Source of the DNA: Isosphaera sp.
Lineage (GTDB): Bacteria; Planctomycetota; Planctomycetia; Gemmatales; Gemmataceae
Assembly (NCBI GenBank): GCA_013822345.1
Contig: PNKH01000001.1
Location: 113,957 to 177,956 of the forward strand
DNA: 64,000 bases
Reading direction: 5' to 3'
Below, piece after piece: positions 17,057 to 27,000 of this stretch. Position 1 is the stretch's first letter, and every line of letters starts with the position of its first letter. The notes under the pieces are model-generated. The model did no database searches. It had not been told where the DNA came from and saw only the letters and a program-made list of their open reading frames with translations. A program made the translations under genes and the position numbers.

Positions 17057-17893
17057 ATGGACCTGATCGAGTCCCGGTCGATCTTCTCCCCGGCCACCGG
17101 GTTCATCCGCCGCGGCGGGTTCGCCTGGACGTGCAACCCGTACGTCGGATGCACCTTCTCGTGCGTCTACTGTTACGCGGCGTTCCTGCCACAGAACCGC
17201 CGCCCGGTCGAGGACTGGGGCCGGTGGGTCACCGCCAAGACGAACGCCGCGGCGCTGGCCGGGAAGCAGGCCCCGAAGGTCGCCGGCCAGGCCGTCTACC
17301 TGTCCAGCGTGACCGACCCGTACCAGCCGGCCGAGCGGAGCCTGTTCCTCACCCGCGGCATCCTCGAGGCCCTCGTCCCGCACCAGCCGCGCCTCACGAT
17401 CCAGACCCGCGGCCCGCTCGTCGCCCGGGACACCGACGTGCTCCGGCAGTTCCGGAGCGTGCGGGTGAACGTGTCGATCCCGACCGACTCGGAGCGGGTG
17501 CGGGTGCGGTTCGAGCCGAAGGCCCCGCCGCTGGCGAAGCGGTGGGACGCGGTCCGCGAACTCCGGGCCGCCGGGGTACCGGTCGGGGTGTGCGTAACGC
17601 CGACCTTGCCGGTCGAGGACGCGGCCGGGTTCGCCCGGCACCTGGCGGAGTTCCGGCCGGACGTGCTGGTGTGCCAGGACTTCCACGACGCGGACGGGAA
17701 GTTCGGGGCGGACACCGGGGAGGCGGCGCGGGCGCTCTTGGCGGAGGTCGGGTGGGGGCCGGCGGACTACCGGGCGTTCGTGGACCGGCTGAGCGGCGAA
17801 GGGCTGACGGTGTACGAGGGCGAGGCCGGGTTCTTCCCGCCGCCGGCGGTCGAGGCCGCGCCCGGGCGCGGGCTGATCGACGACGTGGCCTGA
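17057..17893 (+). CDS. SPL-type radical SAM protein
   Basis: 278 residues. The iron-sulfur motif C32-x3-C36-x2-C39 (CTFSCVYCY) is the radical SAM cluster site, and the N-terminal TGFIRRGGFAWTCNPYVG is typical of the spore-photoproduct-lyase-related (Rv2578c-like) family. GGAG lies seven bases before the ATG. Further conserved pieces are YLSSVTDPYQPAE and LTIQTRGPLVARD. True SPL enzymes repair DNA photoproducts, but members outside Firmicutes are of unknown function, so no reaction is assigned. Confidence 0.85.
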   Translation: MDLIESRSIFSPATGFIRRGGFAWTCNPYVGCTFSCVYCYAAFLPQNRRPVEDWGRWVTAKTNAAALAGKQAPKVAGQAVYLSSVTDPYQPAERSLFLTRGILEALVPHQPRLTIQTRGPLVARDTDVLRQFRSVRVNVSIPTDSERVRVRFEPKAPPLAKRWDAVRELRAAGVPVGVCVTPTLPVEDAAGFARHLAEFRPDVLVCQDFHDADGKFGADTGEAARALLAEVGWGPADYRAFVDRLSGEGLTVYEGEAGFFPPPAVEAAPGRGLIDDVA

Positions 17894-17907
17894 CCGCCCG
17901 GGCACCG

Positions 17908-17913
17908 TACAAT
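17908..17913 (+). promoter_or_regulatory. -10-like TACAAT before the propeller lipoprotein
   Basis: TACAAT is 10 bases before an ATG at 17924 and 40 bases before the preferred ATG at 17954. It is the same hexamer as upstream of glcE and the ferredoxin gene. No -35 box is evident. Confidence 0.4.
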
Positions 17914-17953
17914 CCCCGGGCGGATGACCGACCTCTCCACCGGCTGGGAACTC

Positions 17954-19072
17954 ATGCGCCGAGTCGCTCTGTTCTCGTGTCTCGTCGCGGGGCTGATCGG
18001 GTGCGGGGAGAAGAACCCGCCGGCCCCGCCCGGCAACCCGGACGGGCCGCCGGCCCGCGCCCCGAAGGGCGACCCGACGAAGCCCGACCTTGGGACCGAG
18101 AAGCCCAAGGACACCGCCAGGGTGTTGAGTCCGCGGGCGACGGTCAAGACCGGGTCCCCCCGCTCGGTGGGGTCTGACGGCTCGTTCCACCTCTCCGCGG
18201 ACGGGACCCGGCTGGCGGTCGGCGTCCGGGGCGGGAAGACGCAGGTGTGGGACATCCGCGGGGAGCCGAAGAAGCTGAGCGAGTTCGCCGGCGGGGGGCA
18301 GAAGTTCTCCCCCGACGGGAAACTGTTCCTCCATTCTGGCAAGAGCTTCGACCCGGACGTCGTCAGCGCCGAGACGGGGTCCATCCTCAAGACCCTCCCG
18401 TACCCCGGCCGGGACTACGCCTTCCGCACCCCGGACGTCGTGGTCGGGGTCTGGCGGGGCGAGCCGGGCAAGGAGAAGCCGGAGCACCCGGAGGTCCGCG
18501 AGTACGACGTGTCGTCCGGCCGGCTGACGAACTCGTTCCCCATCCCCTCCGACTTCGGGACGCCGCTGATCGACCTGGACGTCCGGGTCGGGCTGAACGG
18601 GGGGCGGGAGGTGGCCGTCGGCGGCCGGAAGTCGGGCCGCGTCGAGGTCTGGGACGTGACGACCCGGAAGCGGGTGCGGGAGTTCACCGTCCCCGGCCCG
18701 AAGTCGGGCGGCGACGCGTGGGGGATCGCCGACCTCCGGTTCAGCGCGGACGGGAAGTGGTTCGCCAGTCCCGGCGCCCGGCCGGAGGTGTTCGACGGCC
18801 GGACCGGGGCCGCGGCGGCGACCCCGCCGCCCGCGGGCCTCGGCGGCTACTTCGTCCCGGGCCGCGACCTGTACTTGGTGAAGGTGTTCAAGCCGACCGG
18901 GAACTTCCAGACCACGCAGGGGTACGAGGCGTTCGACATCACCCGGAAGGCCGTGGTCGCCTTCCTCTCGTCGACCGGGCTCAGGGTCGAGTGCTCCGCG
19001 GACGGGGCGGCGGCGGCGGCACAGAATGAGGACGGGGAGGTCGTGATCTGGGACCTGACGCAACTCCCCTGA
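17954..19072 (+). CDS. Beta-propeller lipoprotein
   Basis: 372 residues from the ATG at 17954. MRRVALFSCLVAGLIGC ends in a lipobox (LIGC), so the cysteine at position 17 would be lipidated; a longer frame from 17924 would put ten extra residues in front. After a linker rich in proline and lysine come degenerate WD40-like blades (FHLSADGTRLAVGVRGGKTQVWD, EVREYDVSSG, GRVEVWDVTTRK, LRFSADGKWFASPG, DGEVVIWDLTQLP). The repeats are weaker than in the other two WD40 proteins. It is probably an outer-surface or periplasm-facing scaffold. It is convergent with the dehydrogenase gene, six bases away. Confidence 0.75.
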   Translation: MRRVALFSCLVAGLIGCGEKNPPAPPGNPDGPPARAPKGDPTKPDLGTEKPKDTARVLSPRATVKTGSPRSVGSDGSFHLSADGTRLAVGVRGGKTQVWDIRGEPKKLSEFAGGGQKFSPDGKLFLHSGKSFDPDVVSAETGSILKTLPYPGRDYAFRTPDVVVGVWRGEPGKEKPEHPEVREYDVSSGRLTNSFPIPSDFGTPLIDLDVRVGLNGGREVAVGGRKSGRVEVWDVTTRKRVREFTVPGPKSGGDAWGIADLRFSADGKWFASPGARPEVFDGRTGAAAATPPPAGLGGYFVPGRDLYLVKVFKPTGNFQTTQGYEAFDITRKAVVAFLSSTGLRVECSADGAAAAAQNEDGEVVIWDLTQLP

Positions 19073-19078
19073 CCGCGG

Positions 19079-19987
19079 TCACCGCTTGACGCCGTTCAGG
19101 TGCTCCAGGGCCATCAGCAGGGCGTGCGTCCCCTTCCGGCCGTACCCCTGCGCCCGCACCGCCTCGTACAGCTGCTTCGCCAGGGCCAGGCCCGGCAGGC
19201 ACAGGTTCATCTTCTCCGCCTCGGCCAGGGCGATCCCCATGTCCTTGATGAAGTGCTCGACGTAGAACCCCGGCTCGAAGTTGCGGGCCAGCATCCGCGG
19301 GCCGAGCACCTCCAGCGCCTTGCTCCCGGCCGCCCCGACGCTCACGCTCTTGAATACCGTCTCCAGGTCCAGCCCCGCCTTGTGCCCGTACAGGAGGCCC
19401 TCGCACACCGCGATCATGTTCGCCGAGATCAGGATCTGGTTCACCATCTTGGTGTGCTGCCCGGCCCCCGGCCCGCCCTGGTGGACGATCGTCTTCCCCA
19501 TCGCCTCGAACACCGGCTGCACCGCCGCCACCACCTCCTTGTCGCCCCCGATCATGATCGACAGCGCCGCGTTCTTCGCCCCCACGTCCCCGCCACTCAC
19601 CGGGGCGTCGAGGGCGTACACTCCCTTCGCCTTCGCCGCCGCGTGGATCTCCTTCGCCAGGCTCGGCTCGCTCGTCGTCATGTCCACCAGCACCGCCCCC
19701 GCCCTGCTCCCGGCCAAGGCCCCGTCCGCCCCCAGGAACACCTCCCGCACGTCCTTCGGGAACCCGACGATCGCGAACACGATGTCCGAGTTCTCGGCCA
19801 CCTGCTTCGGCGTGTCGGCGGCCTTCGCCCCGAGGTCGACGAGCGGCTGGAGCTTGTCCTTCGACCGGTTGTAGACGGTCGCGGCGAACCCCTTGGCCAT
19901 CGCGTGCTGGCACATCCACCGGCCCATCACCCCGGTGCCGATCCAGCCGATGCGGGTCTTGCCGGGTTGCGCGACGGGGACGGTCAT
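19079..19987 (-). CDS. NAD(P)-dependent beta-hydroxyacid dehydrogenase
   Basis: 302 residues. The N-terminal Rossmann motif [12 protein letters not shown] (GxGxxG at residues 17-22) is followed by VYNRSKDK and [12 protein letters not shown]. The signature [22 protein letters not shown] and the catalytic lysine in [11 protein letters not shown] (near residue 178) define the 3-hydroxyisobutyrate dehydrogenase / tartronate semialdehyde reductase family. Because glycolate oxidation genes are nearby, tartronate semialdehyde reduction is one possible role, but the genes are not linked closely enough to infer this. It is probably a cytoplasmic dimer. Confidence 0.88.
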   Translation of the reverse strand: MTVPVAQPGKTRIGWIGTGVMGRWMCQHAMAKGFAATVYNRSKDKLQPLVDLGAKAADTPKQVAENSDIVFAIVGFPKDVREVFLGADGALAGSRAGAVLVDMTTSEPSLAKEIHAAAKAKGVYALDAPVSGGDVGAKNAALSIMIGGDKEVVAAVQPVFEAMGKTIVHQGGPGAGQHTKMVNQILISANMIAVCEGLLYGHKAGLDLETVFKSVSVGAAGSKALEVLGPRMLARNFEPGFYVEHFIKDMGIALAEAEKMNLCLPGLALAKQLYEAVRAQGYGRKGTHALLMALEHLNGVKR

Positions 19988-20140
19988 GGCGGCGCCTCTC
20001 TGGGGGTGCGGTCGGTCCTGAGAATCGTACCGGTCCCGCCGCCGGCCGACCACCCGCGCCGCCGGCGCCGGCGGCGCGTCCGGCGCGGCGGGCCGGACCC
20101 CCGCCGGCGGCCGTTCCGGCGCCCGCGGCCCAACACCACC

Positions 20141-20172
20141 GCCGGCCGCCCGGCCGCCCGGCCGCCCGGCCG
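20141..20172. repeat. Short tandem repeat of an 8-base unit
   Basis: About four copies of CGGCCGCC run in tandem about 90 bp upstream of the cysteine-rich protein gene, in a gap of 270 bp. It lies in the divergent promoter region between the dehydrogenase gene and that gene. No open reading frame is supported here. Confidence 0.7.
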
Positions 20173-20258
20173 TTTGCCCGATGCCGGCCGCCGCCGCCCT
20201 CCGATCCGAAGGGGTGCCGCCACGGACGCGGCGCGTTCCCACTTCGGAAGGGTCCACC

Positions 20259-20684
20259 ATGCAACGGATGTGGCGTCGGATGTTCGCCGCGGCGGCCGGG
20301 GTGCTGGCCGTCGCGGGGATGGCGTCGGCCCAGAGCCCGCCCCCCAACCCGCTCCCGCGGATCCCGGTCGCGCCGGCGGCCCCGGTCCAGCCGGCGTCGG
20401 CGGTGGCGCACGTCAAGGGGTCCGGCGGGTGCGTCGGGTGCGGCCCGGCGATCCAGACCGGGCAGTACGGCCCCGGCCAGCGGAACGGGTGCGGCAGCTA
20501 CCGGTCCGACGCCGGGTTCATCTTCGGGTCGTGCAAGTCGTTCTTCGACCCGTGCGGCCCGCTCCCGTGCGAGGGGCACGGCAAGTTCGGCCTGTTCCGC
20601 AACCCGTGCCCGACCCACCCCTACGCCAGGCCGTACGGGACCGGGTTCAACACCTGCCAGTACGACACCTACCACAACCACTGA
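20259..20684 (+). CDS. Small secreted cysteine/glycine-rich protein
   Basis: 141 residues with a signal peptide ([17 protein letters not shown]) at the ATG at 20259, which follows GGAAGGG. After a proline-rich spacer there are about ten cysteines in short glycine-rich turns ([29 protein letters not shown]). Similar cysteine-rich envelope proteins are common in planctomycetes. No domain was recognised. Disulfide or metal cross-linking in the cell envelope is possible. Confidence 0.7.
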   Translation: MQRMWRRMFAAAAGVLAVAGMASAQSPPPNPLPRIPVAPAAPVQPASAVAHVKGSGGCVGCGPAIQTGQYGPGQRNGCGSYRSDAGFIFGSCKSFFDPCGPLPCEGHGKFGLFRNPCPTHPYARPYGTGFNTCQYDTYHNH

Positions 20685-20726
20685 TCGCGGCGGGTGAGGT
20701 TTCGCCCCGGCCGTCCGCCGACGCCC

Positions 20727-20870
20727 GCCAGGGGTTGCGCTCCGGCCCTCGCGGGCCGTCGCTCCACCCCCGGCTACCGTCACACGTCCCTCCGGGACTG
20801 AAAGACGGAGTAGCCGCGGAGCGGCGGCCGCGTGTAGCCGGGGGTGGAGCGCCGCGCAACCCCCGGCGGC
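20727..20870. repeat. Nested palindromic repeat, copy A
   Basis: Copy 1 of 3 of a large element. The outer arm is GCCAGGGGTTGCG, repeated inverted as CGCAACCCC.GGC. The inner arm CTCCACCCCCGGCTAC pairs with GTAGCCGGGGGTGGAG. A central hairpin contains GTCCCTCCGGGAC. It lies between the cysteine-rich protein and the TIM-barrel gene. This copy lacks the right-hand side hairpin found in the other two. It contains several spurious open frames. Confidence 0.85.
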
Positions 20871-20912
20871 GTCCGCGGATCTCCGGGGGTGTCGACGAAC
20901 CACCCCGCCGCC

Positions 20913-21737
20913 TCACCCCCGCCGGATGCCGGCCTCGCGCATCAGCCGGTCGGTCGCGGCGTACGCCTCGGCCACCCACTCCGCGATCCGGTCCGGCTCC
21001 GGCGAGTACTCCAGCTCGATGCTGACCGCCCCGTCGATCCCGAGGGCGGCGATCTCCTTCAAGTAGGGGACGAAGTCGACCACCCCGCGGCCCGGCGGCA
21101 GGTCCCCGTGGACCTTCCCGTCGCAGTCCGAGATGTGGACGTGGATCGCCTTCCCCTTCAGCGCCCGCAGCTCCTCCGGCCTGGTGCCGGCGAGCTGCAG
21201 GTGGCTCACGTCGATGTTCGCCGCCACCGCCGGGTGCCCGACCTCGTCCACGAACCGCACCATGTTCGGGACGCTGTTCAGGAGCGACAGCTTGAACGGC
21301 TCCAGCTCCAGGGCGATCTGCAGCCCGAGGCCGGCGGCGTGGTCGCCGAGCGCCTTGAGGTGCTTCACCCCGGTCACCCACTGCTCGGCCGGCGGGATCA
21401 CCTGCCGCTCCCAGATGTACTCGCCGAGCACCAGCAGGACGTTCCTCGCCCCCAGCTCGTAGGCGAAGTCGAGGTACGCCCGGCACCGGGCCAGGTGGAA
21501 CCGCTGGACGCTCGGGTTGAAGTCGATCAGCCCGGCGGCGACGCACGCCACGCTCACCACCGGCAGCCCGGCCGCCTCGCACTCGGTGCGGATCAGCTTC
21601 CGCTCCCTGGCGTCGGTGTCGAGCGGGTCGGCGAACACGTCGACGGTGTCGAACCCGATCGCCTTGGTCTGGCGGATCCCCCAGGCGGTCCCCTTCCCGG
21701 CCTGCACCCACGCCGAGTTGATCAGCCCGAGCTTCAT
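20913..21737 (-). CDS. Sugar phosphate isomerase/epimerase (TIM barrel)
   Basis: 274 residues starting at MKLGLINSAWV with GGAGAGG upstream. The AP-endonuclease-2/xylose-isomerase-like fold is clear from motifs that supply the metal site: ALELEPFK, AANIDVSHLQLAG, IHVHISDCDGKVHGD and AVSIELEYSPE. These contain the Glu, Asp, His and Glu residues typical of the divalent metal centre. Such proteins isomerise or epimerise keto-sugars; substrate unknown. No signal peptide is present. Upstream lies a short palindromic repeat, then DedA in the other direction. Confidence 0.88.
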   Translation of the reverse strand: MKLGLINSAWVQAGKGTAWGIRQTKAIGFDTVDVFADPLDTDARERKLIRTECEAAGLPVVSVACVAAGLIDFNPSVQRFHLARCRAYLDFAYELGARNVLLVLGEYIWERQVIPPAEQWVTGVKHLKALGDHAAGLGLQIALELEPFKLSLLNSVPNMVRFVDEVGHPAVAANIDVSHLQLAGTRPEELRALKGKAIHVHISDCDGKVHGDLPPGRGVVDFVPYLKEIAALGIDGAVSIELEYSPEPDRIAEWVAEAYAATDRLMREAGIRRG

Positions 21738-21750
21738 GGCCTCTCCTTGA

Positions 21751-21857
21751 GTGGGCAGTGGACAGTGGATAGTGGACAGGAAAGAAGAAGTCCGGGGGAA
21801 ACGCAACGGCGAATCTCCCGATCTTGCCCACCACCCACTGCCCACTGCCCACCGCCC
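21751..21857. repeat. Inverted repeat of GTGGACAGTGG-type sequence
   Basis: A run GTGGGCAGTGGACAGTGG (21751-21768) and neighbouring GATAGTGGACAGG match, inverted, the run CCCACTGCCCACTGCCCACC near 21834-21853, around a spacer that is clearly lower in GC. It fills the divergent gap between the isomerase and DedA. The repeat motif is related to the in-gene repeat at 30377. Confidence 0.65.
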
Positions 21858-21923
21858 GCCCTCTCGGGTACGCTATCCCGACCGCCCGGCCGCGCCCGGC
21901 CGGCCCCCACGGGCAGCCCCCCG

Positions 21924-22712
21924 ATGGACCTGACCGGCAACCGATACCTGGACGTGTTCCTCGCCCTGGTCCTGTCGACCACCGTCCTCCCGGTCCCGGA
22001 GGAGCTGCCGGTGATCGCGGCCGGGGTGGTGTGCGGGAACTCGGACGCCGCCTACGCCGACGACCGCGGGAACCCGGACCGGGTGCGGTGGTGGGTGATG
22101 CTCCCGGTGGTGATCGTCGGGGCGGTGATCGGGGACATCGTCCTGTACACCCTCGGCCGGGTGTGGGGGAAGAAGCTGCTCGACAGCCCGTGGGTGCAGC
22201 GGCGGGTCGTCACCCCCGAGAAGCGGGACAGCATCACCCGGAACTTCGCCAAACACGGGATCTGGGTGCTGCTCGGGGTGCGGCTCTTGCCCGGGGTCCG
22301 CGGGCCGGTGTTCGTCGTCGCCGGGATGGTCCGGCTGCCGCTCTGGCAGTTCATCCTGGCCGACTTCATCTACGCCATCCCGATCGTCAACCTGATGTTC
22401 TGGACGGCGTACTGGACGACCGACCAGATCATGGTGCTGGTCAACCAACTCGACCAGTACAAGACGGTGGTCTTCAGCCACCTGCTGGCCGCCCTGGCCG
22501 GGGCACTCGGGTACCGATACCTGCTGGCCCGCCGGGTCCCGACCGGGGAGACCCCGCCGATCGTCCAGAAGGCGGAGGCGATCGGGCACGCGATCGAGTC
22601 CGCGTTCGAGTCGGCCGTCGACGCCGTCACCGGCCGGCACCCGGACCGGCCGAAGGACAAGCCGGACCCGCCCGCGGAAACGGTTGGCAATCCGCCGGCC
22701 CCGCGGCCATGA
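21924..22712 (+). CDS. DedA-family membrane protein
   Basis: 262 residues with four to five hydrophobic segments (near the N-terminus [20 protein letters not shown], then [20 protein letters not shown], and after the loop [10 protein letters not shown]...[17 protein letters not shown]). The conserved cytoplasmic loop [25 protein letters not shown] is the VTT/SNARE-associated signature and includes the RLLPGVRGP arginine-glycine motif. DedA proteins are thought to move lipids across the inner membrane and support envelope integrity. A C-terminal tail of about 60 residues is hydrophilic and proline-rich. Confidence 0.88.
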   Translation: MDLTGNRYLDVFLALVLSTTVLPVPEELPVIAAGVVCGNSDAAYADDRGNPDRVRWWVMLPVVIVGAVIGDIVLYTLGRVWGKKLLDSPWVQRRVVTPEKRDSITRNFAKHGIWVLLGVRLLPGVRGPVFVVAGMVRLPLWQFILADFIYAIPIVNLMFWTAYWTTDQIMVLVNQLDQYKTVVFSHLLAALAGALGYRYLLARRVPTGETPPIVQKAEAIGHAIESAFESAVDAVTGRHPDRPKDKPDPPAETVGNPPAPRP

Positions 22713-22738
22713 TGGCGGTACCCCGCCGGAGCCTCCCC

Positions 22739-24172
22739 ATGCCCCCCCACCGCCGCGCCTTCCTCGCCGACGCCTGCCTCGGGTTCCCCGCCCTCGCCCT
22801 CGCGGCGATGCTCCACCGCGACGGGTACGCCGCCGACGCGAAGTGGGCGCCGCCGGACGGTAAGCCGCACTTCGCCCCGAAGGCCAGGTCCGTCATCTGG
22901 CTGTTCATGAACGGCGGCGTCTCCCACGTCGACACGTTCGACCCGAAGCCGGCCCTGACGAAGTACGCCGGCAAGACCATCGCCGAGACGCCGTTCAAGG
23001 ACGCGCAGAGCCCGGACAAGCTCGCCCTGGCCCGGGTGGTGGTGCAGAACGACGCGAACGGGCAGCAGCGGAACAAGCTGTTCGCCCCCCCGGTCGGGTT
23101 CAAGAAGTACGGCGACTGCGGGACCGAGTTCAGCGACTGGCTGCCGCACACCGGGGCGTGCGCCGACGACCTCGCGGTCGTCCGCGGGATGTTCACGACC
23201 GACGACAACCACAACGCCCAGACCCAGTTCCACACCGGCCGGCACATCCTCGACGGCGACTTCCCGACGCTCGGGGCGTGGGTCCACTACGGCCTCGGGA
23301 CGCTGAACGAGGACCTGCCGCAGTTCGTCAGCCTGGGGAAGCGGGAGTACTGGAACCTGAAGGACGGGCAGTACCTCGGCCCGGCCCACGACGCCGTCCC
23401 GCTGACCGCCGACCCGGCCAACCCGCTCGACTACGGCAAGCCGGAGCTGCCGGTCCGGCCCGAGGAGCAAAAGCTCGGCTTCGAGCTGAGCGGCAAGCTG
23501 AACAAGTTGCGGGCGGCCGACCACCCGAACGACCCGGCCCTGGACGCCCGGATCAAGAGCTACGAGCTGGCGTTCCGGATGCAGAAGTCGCTCCCGGAGG
23601 TGCTCGACTTCGCGAAGGAGACGGCGGAGACGCAGAAGCTGTACGGGCTGGACCGGCCGGAGACGAAGCCGTTCGGGTCGCAGTTGTTGGCGGCGCGGCG
23701 GCTGGTCGAGCGCGGGGTGCGGTTCGTGCAGATCCAGCACGGGGCCGGCGGGGCGGGGGCGTGGGACGCGCACGGCGGGCTGAAGGCGAACCACGCGAAG
23801 AACTGCCTGGCGGTCGACAAGCCGATCGGCGGGCTGCTCACCGACCTGAAGCGGCTCGGCTTGCTGAAGGACACGATCGTGGTGTTCGCGTCGGAGTTCG
23901 GCCGGACGCCCGGGACGCAGGGGAGCGACGGTCGGGACCACCACATCTACGGGTTCAGCGTGTGGCTGGCCGGCGGTGGGGTGAAGGGCGGGGTGGTGCA
24001 CGGGGCGACGGACGAGATCGGGTTCCACGCGGTCGAGGACCGGCACTACGTCACCGACGTCCACGCGACGATCCTGCACCAACTCGGGCTCGACTCGCGG
24101 AAGCTGGAGGTGCCCGGCCGGAAGCGCCTCGATATCGATCACGGGGCGCCGATCAAGGAGATCGTAGGGTGA
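22739..24172 (+). CDS. DUF1501 domain protein
   Basis: 477 residues from the ATG at 22739 (GGAG nine bases before). The N-terminus [22 protein letters not shown] is Tat-like. The domain is of the alkaline-phosphatase/sulfatase superfamily type: [19 protein letters not shown] near the start, [10 protein letters not shown], and [22 protein letters not shown] with [12 protein letters not shown] later, which are the DUF1501 hallmarks. In planctomycetes these proteins usually pair with DUF1553 proteins, but no such gene is present. It begins an operon with the TIGR02996 gene and two sulfatases; substrate unknown. Confidence 0.88.
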   Translation: MPPHRRAFLADACLGFPALALAAMLHRDGYAADAKWAPPDGKPHFAPKARSVIWLFMNGGVSHVDTFDPKPALTKYAGKTIAETPFKDAQSPDKLALARVVVQNDANGQQRNKLFAPPVGFKKYGDCGTEFSDWLPHTGACADDLAVVRGMFTTDDNHNAQTQFHTGRHILDGDFPTLGAWVHYGLGTLNEDLPQFVSLGKREYWNLKDGQYLGPAHDAVPLTADPANPLDYGKPELPVRPEEQKLGFELSGKLNKLRAADHPNDPALDARIKSYELAFRMQKSLPEVLDFAKETAETQKLYGLDRPETKPFGSQLLAARRLVERGVRFVQIQHGAGGAGAWDAHGGLKANHAKNCLAVDKPIGGLLTDLKRLGLLKDTIVVFASEFGRTPGTQGSDGRDHHIYGFSVWLAGGGVKGGVVHGATDEIGFHAVEDRHYVTDVHATILHQLGLDSRKLEVPGRKRLDIDHGAPIKEIVG

Positions 24173-25086
24173 CGGACGAGGAGGCGCTGGTCGCGGCGAT
24201 CGAGGCCGACCCGGCGGACGACACCGCCCGGCTGGTGTACGCCGACTGGCTCGACGAGCACGACCGACCCGCCGGGGCGTACCTGCGGACGGAACTCGAA
24301 CTCGCCCGTCTCGGCCCCGGGGCGGCGGGTGCCGAGGCCGCCGCACTCCGGGCCCGGCTCCTCGACCAGCGGCGAGCCGTCGACCCCGCCTGGCTGGCCC
24401 GGTTCGACCAGCCGCACCTGATGCGGGCGAACCCGACCCCGTTCCCGGCTGAGTGGATCGGGACGGACCTCCCCGGCTGCCGCCACGTGGACGGCACATA
24501 CGGCGGGAGCGGGTATCACACCCTGCCCCCGCTCCCGGTCGAGCGGTTCCGCGGGGACTGGCGGTGGCTACTGCCGAACGGGCACGTCCCCCAGCCGGTG
24601 GCGCACGGCACCCGCCTCGCCGGCCTGGCCGCAGCCCGCGGGCTCACCCTGCCGCCCGGGTTCGTCGCGCTCGCCGACGACCGGGCGGCCCGGGCCCTGG
24701 TCCGGTCGTGCACCGACTGCTCGTTCAACTGGGCCAAGGCGGTCGCCCACAGCCCGGCCGGCGAGGGCGGGTCGCTGATCCGCTTCTACGCCGACTCGCA
24801 GGGCTGCGTGTTCTGGTACCTGTACGCCACCCCGACGGGCTACTCCTGCGTCGTCGCGTCCCCGAACTTCTACGGGGACGGGGACGCGGGCCCCGAGGAG
24901 GAGCCGGGCGCCGTCTGGTTCTGCGCCCCGTCGTTCGAGGCGTTCGTCTACCGCACCTGGGTCGAGAACGAGATCTGGTTCCGTTCGGTGAAACCGACGT
25001 CCGACTTCCACGACCCGCGGCCGATGACGCCCGAGATGCGGGCGTACGTCGACCACTACCGCCGCCGGCGGCCGGAGAACACCTGA
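24169..25086 (+). CDS. TIGR02996 domain protein
   Basis: 305 residues from a GTG overlapping the stop of the DUF1501 gene by four bases (GTGA). The N-terminal [35 protein letters not shown] is the repeat-companion domain. The rest has a conserved-looking C-terminal part ([24 protein letters not shown] and [18 protein letters not shown]) without a recognised fold. It is translationally coupled to DUF1501 upstream and to a sulfatase downstream (one-base overlap). The operon position is suggestive of a link to sulfatase function, but no activity is known. Confidence 0.82.
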   Translation: MTDEEALVAAIEADPADDTARLVYADWLDEHDRPAGAYLRTELELARLGPGAAGAEAAALRARLLDQRRAVDPAWLARFDQPHLMRANPTPFPAEWIGTDLPGCRHVDGTYGGSGYHTLPPLPVERFRGDWRWLLPNGHVPQPVAHGTRLAGLAAARGLTLPPGFVALADDRAARALVRSCTDCSFNWAKAVAHSPAGEGGSLIRFYADSQGCVFWYLYATPTGYSCVVASPNFYGDGDAGPEEEPGAVWFCAPSFEAFVYRTWVENEIWFRSVKPTSDFHDPRPMTPEMRAYVDHYRRRRPENT

Positions 25087-26915
25087 TGCCCCGCCCCGCC
25101 CTCGCCGCCCTGTGCCTGCTGTGCCTGGCGCTCCGTCCTGCCCGCGCCGCCGACGCCCCGAATGTCGTCCTGTTCGTCATCGACGACCTCGGCCAGCGCG
25201 ACCTCGGGTGCTACGGCAGCACCTTCTACAAGACCCCGAACGTCGACCGCATGGCCAAGGACGGCCTCCGCTTCACCGACTTCTACGCCGCCTGCCCGGT
25301 CTGCTCCCCGACCCGCGCCAGCATCATGACCGGCAAGTACCCGCAGCGCGTCGGCATCACCGACTGGATCCCCGGCCGGAAGGACACGCCCGACCAGCGG
25401 CTCAAGCGGCCCGACATCCGCAACGAGTTGCCGCTGGAAGAGGTGACGATCGCGGAGGCGCTCAAGAAGCGCGGGTACGTCACCGCGATCATGGGGAAGT
25501 GGCACCTCGGCGGGGCGGGGTTCGAGCCGACGAAGCAGGGGTTCGACATCAACGTCGCCGGCGACCAGACCGGCACCCCGCGGAGCTACTTCGCCCCGTT
25601 CGAGAACAAGCAGGGGAAGATGCCGGGGTTGGAGAAGGCGGAGCCCGGCGAGTACCTGACCGACCGCCTGGCGGCCGAAGCGGAGACGTTCATCGCCGCG
25701 AACAAGGACAAGCCGTTCTTCCTGTACCTGCCGCACTACGCCGTCCACACCCCGCTGCGGGCCAAGGACGACATCGTGGCGAAGTACAAGGTGACGCCGA
25801 AGGCCGGGAGCCAGAGCAACCCGGTGTACGCGGCGATGGTCGAGACCATGGACGAGGCGGTCGGCCGGGTGCTGCGGAAGCTCGACGAGCTGAAGCTGTC
25901 CGAGAACACGCTGGTCATCTTCACGAGCGACAACGGCGGGCTGGCGACGACCGAGGGCGGGCCGACCGGGGCGACGTTCAACGCCCCGCTCCGCGAGGGG
26001 AAGGGGTTCCTGTACGAGGGCGGGGTGCGGGTCGCCGGGATCGTGAAGTGGCCGAAGGTGGTGAAGCCCGGCACGACGACGGACCAGGTGGCGTGCAGCA
26101 TCGACCTGTTCGACACCATCCTCGAAGCGACCCGCGGCAAGGAGGACCCCGATGTCGCCGGCGGCCCGCGCGACGGCGTGTCACTGGTGCCGGTGTTCCG
26201 CGGCCAGCAGTTGAAGCAGCGACCGGTCTTCTGGCACTACCCGCACTACGCGAACCAGGGGTCGCGGCCGGGCGGGGCAGTCCGGCTCGGGGACCACAAG
26301 CTCGTCAAGCACTACGAGGACGGCCGGCTGGAGTTGTTCGACGTGAGGAAGGACCTGTCGGAGACCCGCAACATCGTCGGCCAGCAGCCGGCGGTGGCGG
26401 CGGAGTTGTCGAAGGAACTCGCTGCGTGGCTGAAGGACGTGGGGGCGAAGATGCCGACCCCGAACCCGGACTACCGGCCGAACCCGCAGGCGAAGGACGG
26501 GACGGTCACGATGCACGCCCGGACGGCGCTGGTGACCGGCACCCAGCTGCGGTTCGAGCCGCTGCCGCACAAGAACACCCTCGGGTTCTGGACGAACAAG
26601 GACGACCTGGCGTCGTTCGACTTCACCCTGGACGCCGGCGGGACGTTCGCCGTGGAGGTGCTGCAGGGGTGCGGGAAGGGGAGCGGCGGGGCGGAGGTGG
26701 ACCTGATGGTCCGCGACCCGGGGGCGTCCGACCCCCGGCCCGGGCTGACGTTCACGGTGAAGGACACCGGGGGGTTCCAGACCTTCGAGGCCCGCGAGGT
26801 CGGCACCCTGAAGCTCGAGAAGGCCGGGCGGTACACGCTGCTCGTCGTGCCGAAGACCAAGCCCGGGCCGGCGGTCATGGACCTCCGGCAGGTGGTGCTG
26901 AAGCCGGTCAAGTGA
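25086..26915 (+). CDS. Secreted sulfatase with C-terminal accessory domain
   Basis: 609 residues with a signal peptide (ALAALCLLCLALRPARAAD). The sulfatase signature CSPTR (Cys at 73) is the site of formylglycine formation; metal residues DD at 33-34 (VIDDLGQ) and FTSDNGG near 280 are also present. The catalytic domain ends near residue 470. The last 140 residues form a separate beta-rich domain (LVTGTQLRFEPLPHKNTLGFW...GRYTLLVVP) of the kind that binds carbohydrate. It should cleave sulfate from a glycan outside the cell. It needs a formylglycine-generating enzyme, which is not in the window. The next sulfatase follows after a palindrome. Confidence 0.9.
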   Translation: MPRPALAALCLLCLALRPARAADAPNVVLFVIDDLGQRDLGCYGSTFYKTPNVDRMAKDGLRFTDFYAACPVCSPTRASIMTGKYPQRVGITDWIPGRKDTPDQRLKRPDIRNELPLEEVTIAEALKKRGYVTAIMGKWHLGGAGFEPTKQGFDINVAGDQTGTPRSYFAPFENKQGKMPGLEKAEPGEYLTDRLAAEAETFIAANKDKPFFLYLPHYAVHTPLRAKDDIVAKYKVTPKAGSQSNPVYAAMVETMDEAVGRVLRKLDELKLSENTLVIFTSDNGGLATTEGGPTGATFNAPLREGKGFLYEGGVRVAGIVKWPKVVKPGTTTDQVACSIDLFDTILEATRGKEDPDVAGGPRDGVSLVPVFRGQQLKQRPVFWHYPHYANQGSRPGGAVRLGDHKLVKHYEDGRLELFDVRKDLSETRNIVGQQPAVAAELSKELAAWLKDVGAKMPTPNPDYRPNPQAKDGTVTMHARTALVTGTQLRFEPLPHKNTLGFWTNKDDLASFDFTLDAGGTFAVEVLQGCGKGSGGAEVDLMVRDPGASDPRPGLTFTVKDTGGFQTFEAREVGTLKLEKAGRYTLLVVPKTKPGPAVMDLRQVVLKPVK

Positions 26916-26918
26916 CCC

Positions 26919-26983
26919 GGCGAGCCGGGAGCGTGAGCGACCGGAGTTCGCCTTGCTCCGGTCGCTCACGCTCCCGGCTCGCC
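26919..26983. repeat. Inverted repeat, GCGTGAGCGACCGG family
   Basis: Two perfect 28-base arms (left GGCGAGCCGGGAGCGTGAGC..., 26919-26946; right 26956-26983) surround a nine-base loop between the two sulfatase genes. Near-identical arms occur at 54072-54138 and related ones at 32655-32720 and 33838-33903. Confidence 0.9.
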
Positions 26984-27000
26984 AGAACCGAGGTTCCCCC

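Noticed and set aside
17924..17953. Alternative start for the propeller lipoprotein
   Set aside because: It would add ten polar residues before the hydrophobic signal, which weakens the lipoprotein signal; kept only as an alternative.
20695..20900. Short open frames in the nested palindromic repeats (also at 55680 and 62340)
   Set aside because: They arise from the palindrome itself, in several frames and on both strands, and lack ribosome-binding sites.
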